Positions 1 through 8,200 of a stretch of 64,000 nucleotides of DNA are shown here, one piece after another. The position numbers were made by a program, and so were the translations under genes. The stretch comes from Litchfieldia alkalitelluris. GTDB lineage: Bacteria > Bacillota > Bacilli > Bacillales > Bacillaceae_L. The stretch is taken from contig NZ_KV917374.1 of NCBI RefSeq assembly GCF_002019645.1, positions 2,616,696-2,680,695 of the forward strand, given 5' to 3'. Under the pieces are notes generated by a model. It searched no databases. It was not told where the DNA came from and worked only from the letters and a program-made list of their open reading frames with translations. Within the stretch, counting starts at the first letter, position 1. Every line of letters begins with the position of its first letter.

Positions 1-12
1 CTATAATTATAC

Positions 13-105
13 GGAGGAATACCCAAGTCCGGCTGAAGGGATCGGTCTTGAAAACCGACAGGGGTGTCAAAGCCCGCGGGGGTTCGAATCCCTCTTCCTC
101 CGCCA
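13..105 (+). tRNA. tRNA-Ser (anticodon TGA)
   Basis: A 93-nt class II tRNA with a long variable arm. The acceptor stem pairs GGAGGAA with TTCCTCC, the anticodon arm TCGGT-CT-TGA-AA-ACCGA gives TGA at 49-51, the T arm holds GGTTCGAATCC, and CCA is encoded at 103-105. It is the first gene of the cluster in this window; the cluster may continue upstream. Confidence 0.96.
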
Positions 106-136
106 TATAATTATCCAACTGAATAACTTTTATTAT

Positions 137-150
137 CGCGGGGTGGAGCA
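137..150 (+). pseudogene. 5' fragment of initiator tRNA-Met
   Basis: Fourteen bases identical to the 5' end of the three initiator tRNA genes that follow, preceded by the same TTTTATTAT context. The sequence then diverges completely, with no anticodon, T arm or CCA. It is probably the remnant of a further tandem unit. Confidence 0.6.
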
Positions 151-273
151 ACGAGGTTAAGCTTCACGAATCAACTGCGAGTTGTACCAATCGAGCTGCT
201 GCTTGATTAAGCTTCCTGAGATTGGGACAGTCTAAACTTTGGTGAAGAACCAAACTAAATATATTCTTATTAT

Positions 274-350
<77 letters not shown>

Positions 351-501
351 ACTTAACATGAAACAACTCATTTTCTTGGTGGATAGTTATCACGGTTTTG
401 CTATATGACATATAATATCTCCAAGAGGTATTTAATATTAACATCTATTTTAGGTAGTTAAATGTATAAAACTTTGAGTTTAATTGAATAATTTTTATTA
501 T

Positions 502-578
<77 letters not shown>

Positions 579-729
579 ACTTAACATGAAACAACTCATT
601 TTCTTGGTGGATAGTTATCACGCTTTTGCTATATGACATATAATATCTATAAGAAGTATTTAATACTAACATCTATTTTAGGTAGTTAAATTTATTAATC
701 GTGAGTTTAATTCAATAATTTTTTATTAT

Positions 730-806
<77 letters not shown>

Positions 807-810
807 AGTT

Positions 811-895
811 GGAGGGGTAGCGAAGTGGCTAAACGCGGCGGACTGTAAATCCGCTCCCTGAGGGTTCGGCGGTTCGAATCCGTCCCCCTCCACCA
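811..895 (+). tRNA. tRNA-Tyr (GTA)
   Basis: 85-nt class II tRNA. Acceptor GGAGGGG pairs with CCCCTCC, the anticodon arm GCGGA-CT-GTA-AA-TCCGC gives GTA, a long variable arm is present, and CCA is encoded. Confidence 0.96.
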
Positions 896-902
896 TTCAT
901 TT

Positions 903-976
903 AGGGGCATAGTTTAACGGTAGAACAGAGGTCTCCAAAACCTCCAGTGTGGGTTCGATTCCTACTGCCCCTGCCA
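903..976 (+). tRNA. tRNA-Trp (CCA)
   Basis: 74 nt. Acceptor AGGGGCA pairs with TGCCCCT, the anticodon arm GAGGT-CT-CCA-AA-ACCTC gives CCA, and the discriminator G is followed by encoded CCA. Confidence 0.95.
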
Positions 977-993
977 ATCAATTAATTTATTAT

Positions 994-1070
994 GGCGGTT
1001 GTGGCGAAGTGGTTAACGCATCGGATTGTGGTTCCGACATTCGTGGGTTCGATTCCCATCAGTCGCCCCA
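994..1070 (+). tRNA. tRNA-His (GTG)
   Basis: The anticodon arm TCGGA-TT-GTG-GT-TCCGA gives GTG. The extra 5' G facing C73, typical of tRNA-His, is visible, and CCA is encoded. Confidence 0.95.
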
Positions 1071-1080
1071 TAATTTTTTT

Positions 1081-1154
1081 GCGGGTGTAGTTTAATGGTA
1101 AAACCTCAGCCTTCCAAGCTGATGTCGTGAGTTCGATTCTCATCACCCGCTCCA
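1081..1154 (+). tRNA. tRNA-Gly (TCC)
   Basis: 74 nt. Acceptor GCGGGTG pairs with CACCCGC, the anticodon arm TCAGC-CT-TCC-AA-GCTGA gives TCC, and T73-CCA is encoded. The 163 bp that follow hold no feature I can support. Confidence 0.95.
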
Positions 1155-1317
1155 ATTAAGATATTAAGAACATTAATTAGGATTTAATTAGGGTTTAAAT
1201 ATAACTGAGTATGTCGACGATATTTCGTGACATTTCCTTCAGATATATCCCAAAATATCCTCTTGCTATGTCATTCATGTAGCATTTTCGAGGAAGCTGT
1301 TCATGATGATTATTCAA

Positions 1318-1392
1318 TGGGCTATAGCCAAGCGGTAAGGCAACGGACTTTGACTCCGTCATGCGTTGGTTCGAATCCAGCTAGCCCAGCCA
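1318..1392 (+). tRNA. tRNA-Gln (TTG)
   Basis: 75 nt. Acceptor TGGGCTA pairs with TAGCCCA, the anticodon arm ACGGA-CT-TTG-AC-TCCGT gives TTG, and CCA is encoded. Confidence 0.95.
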
Positions 1393-1488
1393 TTCTTTTG
1401 AAAAAATTGATATATATTTATCAACTTTTCTAAAACATAACATATACTAATAGTACAGTAGTAATAAGGTACTTAAGTAACATAGTCT

Positions 1489-1562
<74 letters not shown>

Positions 1563-1593
1563 AACATGATTTTTCGTTTTCAATTATATATAC

Positions 1594-1635
1594 ATACTTA
1601 AAAAGAAGGGTTCTTAAGTATCTCTTCTTTTTTTG
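1594..1635 (+). terminator. terminator of the tRNA cluster
   Basis: ATACTTAA (1594-1601) is an exact inverted repeat of TTAAGTAT (1614-1621). An overlapping alternative stem uses AAGAAG and CTTCTT, and a run of seven T follows. Confidence 0.65.
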
Positions 1636-1721
1636 TATATAAAAATCAAACTAGTTTTACTTCTGCGAAATTGTATGTTATACTTCAGTTGTAGTTAAGT
1701 AAATATAGGGGGGCATTGAAA

Positions 1722-2552
1722 GTGGAAAATCTTTTAAAGTCGTTTGCTGGCTGGTTATCTGATGAAGGTAAATCTGAAAACACAATTAAAACCTATGATG
1801 GAACAATACGAAAGTTTTTTGAATGGTTACAGAAGGGTGAAAGAGATTTTCATCATATAACAAGAGATGATGTTCAAGAATATATGGATTATCTTGAAGA
1901 TCTCGATAGAAGTGCAGCGACGATAGAAAAAGCCTTTTCAGCGATCAGTGTTTATGCAAGATTTCAAAACATTCACGAAATCATGAATAATATCACCCGC
2001 CTAGAAAAAGAAAAGAATACTGAGAACCCCGAGGCTTTAAACAGAGATGAAAGAAATGCACTTTTGCAAGAGGTTGAAAAAGATGGAGATCTTCGAAATA
2101 TTGTAATTGTATATACACTATTGCATACAGGTATTCGAATTTCAGAATTATGTGCATTAAATCTATCAGATATCCAATTAGATACAGATAATAGTAACCT
2201 ATTTATAAGAAACAGTCATGGTGATATTAAACGGACAATTCCTTTGTCTAAGGATTTAAAATCTCATCTGGAGCGTTATATTGATACTTTAGATAAAAGT
2301 CAAACTGCATTATTTATTTCAAGTGTTGGAAAAAGAATCTCTACACGTGGAGTACAATATATGCTGAAAAAATATGATGTGAATCCTCATAAGTTACGTC
2401 ACACTTTTTGTACAGAGTTAGTACAAAATGGAATTGATATCTCAACAGTGGCTGAGTTAGCAGGACATGCAGATGTAAACGTAACAAAACGTTATTTATC
2501 GAAGGAGTCACCTAGTAAAATAGAAGATGCAATCAAAAGAACTTTTGCTTAG
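1722..2552 (+). CDS. tyrosine recombinase / phage-type integrase
   Basis: A 276-residue tyrosine recombinase that would cut and rejoin DNA through a Tyr-DNA intermediate. An N-terminal SAM-like core-binding domain (about residues 1-85) precedes the catalytic domain. The catalytic set is visible: Arg in HTGIRISE, His and Arg in HKLRHTF, His in LAGHAD and Tyr in TKRYL near the C-terminus. A start at TTG 1716 is possible, but the GGGGGG run at 1708-1713 is better spaced for GTG at 1722. It is about 20 residues shorter than XerC or XerD. It lies directly downstream of the tRNA cluster with its own terminator, without other phage or island genes, so it may be a remnant integrase or a domesticated Xer-like enzyme. 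The target site is unknown. Confidence 0.85.
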   Translation: MENLLKSFAGWLSDEGKSENTIKTYDGTIRKFFEWLQKGERDFHHITRDDVQEYMDYLEDLDRSAATIEKAFSAISVYARFQNIHEIMNNITRLEKEKNTENPEALNRDERNALLQEVEKDGDLRNIVIVYTLLHTGIRISELCALNLSDIQLDTDNSNLFIRNSHGDIKRTIPLSKDLKSHLERYIDTLDKSQTALFISSVGKRISTRGVQYMLKKYDVNPHKLRHTFCTELVQNGIDISTVAELAGHADVNVTKRYLSKESPSKIEDAIKRTFA

Positions 2553-2588
2553 TGGCACACTAGGTGGTGTTGTTAAGGTGATGTGTGA

Positions 2589-2618
2589 AGCGGGGACCTA
2601 TTAGGTGCTCGTTTTTTT
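2589..2618 (+). terminator. possible terminator after the recombinase
   Basis: A short hairpin around ACCTATTAGGT followed by seven T. The stem is modest. Confidence 0.5.
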
Positions 2619-2687
2619 AATTATAATAAGCTAACTTTATTGTCAAAAAGAGAAATTACCTTCCAAGGGCTATAAAAAGTATCAATA

Positions 2688-2720
2688 ACAAAAAAATCCT
2701 TGAGAGAGTTTCTCAAGGAT
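2688..2720 (-). terminator. terminator of yqhL
   Basis: ATCCTTGAGA and TCTCAAGGAT form a near-perfect stem. On the minus strand it is followed by a seven-T run, so it ends transcription of the rhodanese gene. Confidence 0.8.
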
Positions 2721-2730
2721 AACATGAACT

Positions 2731-3114
2731 TTATTTATTTTTAGTTTTAATTTTACCGTTCCATTGCTTATATCCACCTTTAAGTGTATATAACTGGCTG
2801 TAGCCTTTTCTTTTTAAAAGTTGAGCTGCTCTTCCACTTCTCATTGTGTTTTGACAGTAAAGGTATACGGGTTGATCTTGGCGTACTTCTTTTAGTCTTA
2901 TCTTTAATTGAGTAAGTGGGATATTACGAGCTCCTAATATATGCCCACCATCATATTCCTTTGGTTCGCGAACATCTATTAATTGTGCTTTACGGTAGCC
3001 AGCACGAAATTCTTCTTCAGTTAATGTTTTTAAAATTCTTTTTTGATAGAAAAACATTACTAGTGAATAAGTAATAAGTGCCACTAAGATGATAATCAGT
3101 ATTAGTATTTCCAC
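2731..3114 (-). CDS. yqhL: membrane-anchored rhodanese-like protein YqhL
   Basis: A 127-residue protein with one N-terminal membrane helix (about residues 1-20) followed by a single rhodanese domain. The active-site loop reads CQNTMRS, with the sulfur-accepting Cys in the usual place, and the LIDVREPKEYDGGHI motif is typical of the fold. Such proteins are expected to carry persulfide sulfur. The substrate is not known. An upstream in-frame ATG would add 38 basic, poorly conserved-looking residues. GTG at 3114, behind a GGAG, puts the membrane helix at the N-terminus and matches the family length. It is divergent from lipM, the same arrangement as in B. subtilis. Confidence 0.85.
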   Translation of the reverse strand: MEILILIIILVALITYSLVMFFYQKRILKTLTEEEFRAGYRKAQLIDVREPKEYDGGHILGARNIPLTQLKIRLKEVRQDQPVYLYCQNTMRSGRAAQLLKRKGYSQLYTLKGGYKQWNGKIKTKNK

Positions 3115-3280
3115 GCTTTTATCGACTCCTTCTCTATTTCTCCTCTTATATCGACATCTTCTATTATATAAGTTGTCCCCATAAGAATCAAAGGAATTCT
3201 GTTGGCATTTTTCTTTGAAAGTTAGCAAGTATTTGATAGACTAAGGATGAAAAAGAAATACATCATAAAGAGGGTTTAAC

Positions 3281-4117
3281 ATGGAACAAGAAGTTTGGAG
3301 ATTTATTGACTCAGGAGATTGTTCTCCTGAATTTAATATGGCATTGGACGAAGCCTTACTAGAGTGGCATAGCAAGGGAGTGATTCCACCTACAATTCGT
3401 TTTTATGGATGGAATCCTGCAACATTATCAATTGGATATTTTCAAAAGGTTGAGAAAGAGATTGATTTAGAAGCTGTTAAGCGTTATGGCTTAGGGTTTG
3501 TTCGTAGACCAACCGGCGGTAGGGGAGTACTTCATGATAAAGAACTAACATATAGTGTGATTGTCTCAGAGGACCATCCTGAAATGCCTCAAACGGTTAC
3601 TGAGGCGTATCGTGTCATCTCTGAGGGAATCCTTGAGGGATTCAAAAAGCTAGGGTTAGACGCATACTTCGCTGTGCCGAAAACAGATGAAGAACGTGAA
3701 GGATTAAAGAACCCTCGTTCAGCTGTATGCTTTGATGCTCCATCATGGTATGAGTTAGTTGTCGAAGGAAGAAAAGTAGCAGGAAGTGCTCAAACAAGGC
3801 AAAAGGGAGTAATCTTACAGCACGGCTCCATCCTACTAGATATAGATGAAGACAAATTGTTTGACCTATTTAAGTATCCTAACGATCGTGTAAGAGAAAG
3901 GATGCAACGTAATTTTAAAAATAAAGCAGTTGCTATAAATGCATTACGAGAGACCCCTGTTACCATTGCAGAAGCGAAAGATGCATTCATTTATGGGTTC
4001 GAAAAAGGACTTAACATTCAATTAGAACCATATGAATTAACAGAGCAAGAAATGGACTACGTAAATACAATTATAAAAACTCGTTATGCAAATGATGAGT
4101 GGAATTTCAGAAGATAA
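3281..4117 (+). CDS. lipM: octanoyl-[acyl-carrier-protein]:protein N-octanoyltransferase LipM
   Basis: LipM moves octanoyl groups from acyl carrier protein to GcvH, the first step of lipoate assembly in Bacillus. The 278 residues show the [12 protein letters not shown] motif (about 75-86), the catalytic Cys150 in PRSAVCFD, and Lys165 in GRKVAGSAQ, at the positions known for LipM. The length is that of the family. The start ATG has AGAGGG just upstream. The lipoyl-dependent branched-chain dehydrogenase encoded at 46376-49691 is a likely end user of the lipoate. It is followed by its own terminator. Confidence 0.95.
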   Translation: MEQEVWRFIDSGDCSPEFNMALDEALLEWHSKGVIPPTIRFYGWNPATLSIGYFQKVEKEIDLEAVKRYGLGFVRRPTGGRGVLHDKELTYSVIVSEDHPEMPQTVTEAYRVISEGILEGFKKLGLDAYFAVPKTDEEREGLKNPRSAVCFDAPSWYELVVEGRKVAGSAQTRQKGVILQHGSILLDIDEDKLFDLFKYPNDRVRERMQRNFKNKAVAINALRETPVTIAEAKDAFIYGFEKGLNIQLEPYELTEQEMDYVNTIIKTRYANDEWNFRR

Positions 4118-4149
4118 AAGCTGATTTTTTTTTAAATCGGCTTTTTTTG
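4116..4149 (+). terminator. terminator of lipM
   Basis: AAAAGCTGATTT and AAATCGGCTTTT form a stem with G-T pairs, followed by a T run. It starts at the lipM stop codon. Confidence 0.8.
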
Positions 4150-4290
4150 TTGTGTTCTTAAAATGGCTCTACAATAAGTACTGATTATTACCAAAAAAAC
4201 GCAACCGACAAAATTCATCAAAAACGCCGAAAATCTGAGTGTAATCTAATATATGCTCTGTTTTTCTTTACTTTTGATATGTTTTACGGT

Positions 4291-4321
4291 TTGACAAAAT
4301 TAAAAACACCACAACTAAAAT
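4291..4321 (+). promoter_or_regulatory. candidate sigma-A promoter of nrdJ
   Basis: TTGACA at 4291-4296 and TAAAAT at 4316-4321. The 19-bp spacer is longer than ideal. It lies immediately upstream of the NrdR-box pair. The rest of the 4150-4494 gap shows nothing else I can name; no cobalamin riboswitch was recognised. Confidence 0.45.
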
Positions 4322-4364
4322 CAATATGTTGTATGTTTTTAAAAAAGTCGAATACTATATATTG
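4322..4364 (+). promoter_or_regulatory. pair of NrdR-box-like operators
   Basis: CAATATGTTG at 4322-4331 and CTATATATTG at 4355-4364 both fit the core CWATATATWG of NrdR boxes (one mismatch and none). Their centres are 33 bp apart, three helical turns, which is the usual arrangement for this dATP-sensing repressor of ribonucleotide reductase genes. They sit between the candidate -10 and the nrdJ start. Confidence 0.6.
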
Positions 4365-4494
4365 ATTTTAATGGTAATGATATGATAAGTTAAGGTTACG
4401 AAAAAATTAAGACAGCAACCGAGCTTTTTTATAGAAATAAATGAAAAGTTGCTCGTGGACAAGCTTAAATATAGATAAAAAGGGAGTTGTGGGA

Positions 4495-5283
4495 ATGTCT
4501 GTTGCGTTACCTAAAAAAATGAATATTAATGTGGAAAGACTTAATCAAGATATCCGCTTATTTCCTCAAGTACATCAAATTACTGAGGATATGAAGCTAT
4601 CACACAAGGGGGTATCTCGATTAGTCATGCTTGATCGGTATACATTCAAGGATACCGAAAAGCTTACATTAGCAGAAGGAGATTTCGTTGTTCTTACAAT
4701 TAAGGAAGATCCGAAATTTCCTGCTCGTGGACTTGGCTTTATTGTTGGCATTGATTGGGAGCAAAAAACGGCTCAAGTACTTGTTGATGAGGAATACAGA
4801 GGTGTGCTTGATAAGCCTGAAGAAATTGAAACAGGTATTGTGAACCGCTCACTTGATGTGATTGAGAAGCCACTTGAAGTCTTTTATGAGCAAATTGCTA
4901 TGAGAAACGCAACAGGACTAGCTTCTGTAGAAACAACAGAAGAAAAGCGTCAAGAATGGTTTGAGAAGTTCTATAATGAACTTTCTAGTTTAAACTTCAT
5001 TCCAGCTGGACGAGTTCTTTATGGAGCAGGAGCAGATACAGATGTAACATACTTTAATTGTTATGTTATGCCATTTGTGCAAGACTCGCGTGAGGGGATC
5101 TCAGAGCACCGTAAGCAAGTGATGGAAATCATGAGCCGTGGTGGTGGAGTTGGAACAAACGGTTCGACACTGCGTCCACGTAACACGTTAGCACGAGGTG
5201 TAAATGGGAAATCATCTGGTTCTGTATCGTGGTTAGATGATATTGCTAAGTTAACACATCTTGTTGAGCAAGGTGGGTCCCGT
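4495..5283 (+). CDS. nrdJ: nrdJ exon 1 (residues 1-263)
   Basis: Carries the N-terminal domain and the start of the barrel, including NCYVMP with an expected redox Cys and GGGVGTNGSTLRPR. It ends after the CGT codon of GGSR. The last base is U, as group I splicing requires. Confidence 0.9.
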
Positions 5284-8200
5284 TAAATTAAAATCCACAT
5301 GGCGGGATTGAAATCTCGTGAATTGCTGGAACACCCTAAAGGTTCATCAACCACAACGTGACTGGTAACGGTGAGCGTGATGGTTCAAAAATGATGAACA
5401 TATAAATGGGCAATCAGCAGCGAAGCATCTTGGGAAACTGAGATGAACGTTCAGAGACTATCGAAAGTACCTAAGTTTAACTACAAATAAAATATGGTAC
5501 AAGTAGGTCGAAGGGTAAGATTCTTTCGAGGCGCGAGACAGGGATTAATAATTTTATCCTTGATGATATAGTCCGAACTCATGTGAAAGCATGAGAGTTA
5601 GGCAGAAATGACCTAACCTCCTTAATAGGAGTAACAAATTGCGTGGTGCCCAAATGATCATGTTAGCGGATTGAATTTTGTCGAAATACTAGTCCGCGTC
5701 ATTCAGAAATGAGTGACAAGTAAATCAGGTGAATTGCGAGGAAATCCTTAGAGTCATCCAAGCTACAACGTGACTGGAAACGGTGAGCGTGAATGCTATA
5801 AAAATTGGTTGAATTGGACAATTCGCAGCCAAGCACCGTATAGGTGAAGGTTCAAAGACTATCGAAAATATCAAATATAGAAGATATGAGTAGAGTAGGG
5901 AAGGATTATACCTTTTCGAAGCGCCTGGCCCCTAACAGGTTATGCTGAGGGTGATGATATAGTCTAGACCGTCTGCTTAAATGCAGAGTTAAAGTATCTC
6001 GAAAGAGACGGTATATACGTGGCATCCAGACATCATTGAATTCATTATCTCAAAAATGCAAAACCCAAGAATCCTTCGATTCTTAATCGAAAGTACAAAC
6101 GATGAAGCAATTAAAAAATATGCACAAGATAAATTAAAATTTACACCACTTACAGAACAAGAAGTAGCAATGTATCAAGGAATTACTAACTATAAACAAA
6201 TTCCAGGCTATGGTGGTTTTAGTGAAAAAATCATCCAAGAAGCAGAGCTTAAATTAAATGTTGGTGGAAACTACAGTGTCCATAACTCAGAATTCCTTAC
6301 TGGAGCAAATATCTCTGTTTGCTTAACAAAAGAATTCATGGATGCAGTTGAGCAAGATGCTGTATATGAACTACGATTCCCTGATGTAGAAAGCTATGAT
6401 CAAGATCAGATGAAGCTATATAATGAAGAGTGGCATAATGTTGGAGACGTTAGAGAGTGGGAAAAACAAGGAAATAAGGTCCGCGTTTACCGTAAAATTA
6501 AAGCAAAAGAGCTTTGGAACTTAATTAACATTTGTGCAACATACTCAGCAGAGCCTGGTATCTTCTTCATAGATAATGCAAATGACATGACAAATGCGAA
6601 AGCATATGGTCAACAAGTTGTTGCAACAAACCCGTGTGGTGAATAGCTTGCCTCACGTAAAAAATTGCGGGATAAAGCGGGAAGGCTGAAATGCTAATCC
6701 GAACCGAAGACTAGAAGTAAAGTTCTAGTCAGGGGCAACGCATAGGTGGTGAACCTCGATAAGAGAATATAATCCACCCACGAGACCGCAACATTACACA
6801 CACATAAACCTAAATTTTTACTTTCGTAACAATATGAGGTGATAAGATATGAATAGGGGATATGCAGGTTTCTATAAAGGTCACTATTTAAGAAGTTCTT
6901 ATGAATATGCATATGCTAAATACCTTGATTTTCATTTGATACCTTGGGGTTATGAAGAAGAAGTATTTGATTTAGGATATAAAAAGTATAAACCTGATTT
7001 TTTCTTTTATGATGACGAAAAACTGATAAAGATAGTGGAAATTAAATCTAGAGATAAGAATGTTAAGGATCAAGCCACAAAAGCTTTAAATGCCATTGTT
7101 CAAAAGTACAACATTAGTTGTGAATTGATCTCTTATGAGGAATTATTAGAGCTCTACAAAAGCTTACCATTCTCGTTAAATTCAACAATTACAGAATGGA
7201 TTAATTCAAAGGACACTACCGTAAATAAAGCAGCTTATGGTGAGTTAAATAGTCACTTTAATTTCAAACACAGCATTGATACCAAAATGAAAATTGGTAA
7301 TCATACTAAGAAACTATGGGCTTCAGACAGTGTTTCTAAACAGAATATGATTGAGGGCCTAAGGAAATCTGGCTTAGTGCAGAAGGGGAAATATAAAAAA
7401 CCTCGAGAGGTCAGAATGTGTAAAGAGTGTAGCAAACCATTCGAAGTTATTATTTCCTCCCCGAAACTATATTGTAGTCGAAACTGCTCTGGAATAGTTG
7501 CTGTGAGAACTGCCAAATTTACAAATATGGAATGTCGGAGTGAAAATCATAAAGCTATTAAAGAATTTATTATACAATGGTCATTAAAAAATGCAGACCT
7601 TATTCTAGATACACCATATAACAAGATAAAAACCACTTTACAACCGTTAATCGTAGATATTCATAAGAAGTTTAGAGTTAAAGACTTCAGGGTTATCTCT
7701 AAATCAGTTTTTGGAAAAGATCAAGGAAGAAAAGAACTCTTAAAGTTTATGAAAGATGTGTGTAATGAAAATGTATGCTGAACTTACAGGAATAAAACTG
7801 TAAGAACTATTGGATAAAAAGCCGATAGGATAACAAAATTGGAGCAACCACTCGCACCATATAGTGTGTGTAACCTTGCAGCTGTAAACTTAGCTGAAAT
7901 GGCTAATAAAGAAACAAAAACAGTTAATTTCGAAAAACTTAGAAAAACCGTTGAAGTCGGAGTAAGAATGCAGGATAACGTTATTAATGCAACTCCGTAC
8001 TTCTTAGAGCCAAATAAAAAGCAAGCTCTTGGTGAGCGTCGTGTTGGTCTTGGTGTAATGGGACTACATGATTTACTAATATACTGTGAAACAGAGTATG
8101 GTTCTGAAAAAGGAAACAAACTAGTTGATGAAGTTTTTGAAACAATAGCAACTACTGCATACCGTGCATCAGTTGAACTTGCTAAAGAAAAGGGAAGCTT

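Noticed and set aside
1227-1433. 68-residue open frame over tRNA-Gln
   Set aside because: It overlaps a complete tRNA gene and has no ribosome binding site.
4150-4494. cobalamin riboswitch before nrdJ
   Set aside because: No B12-box-like segment or leader of the required length was seen.
5284-7841. group II introns or inteins in nrdJ
   Set aside because: There is no GTGYG start, no AY end and no domain V; the interruptions contain stops, so they are not inteins.
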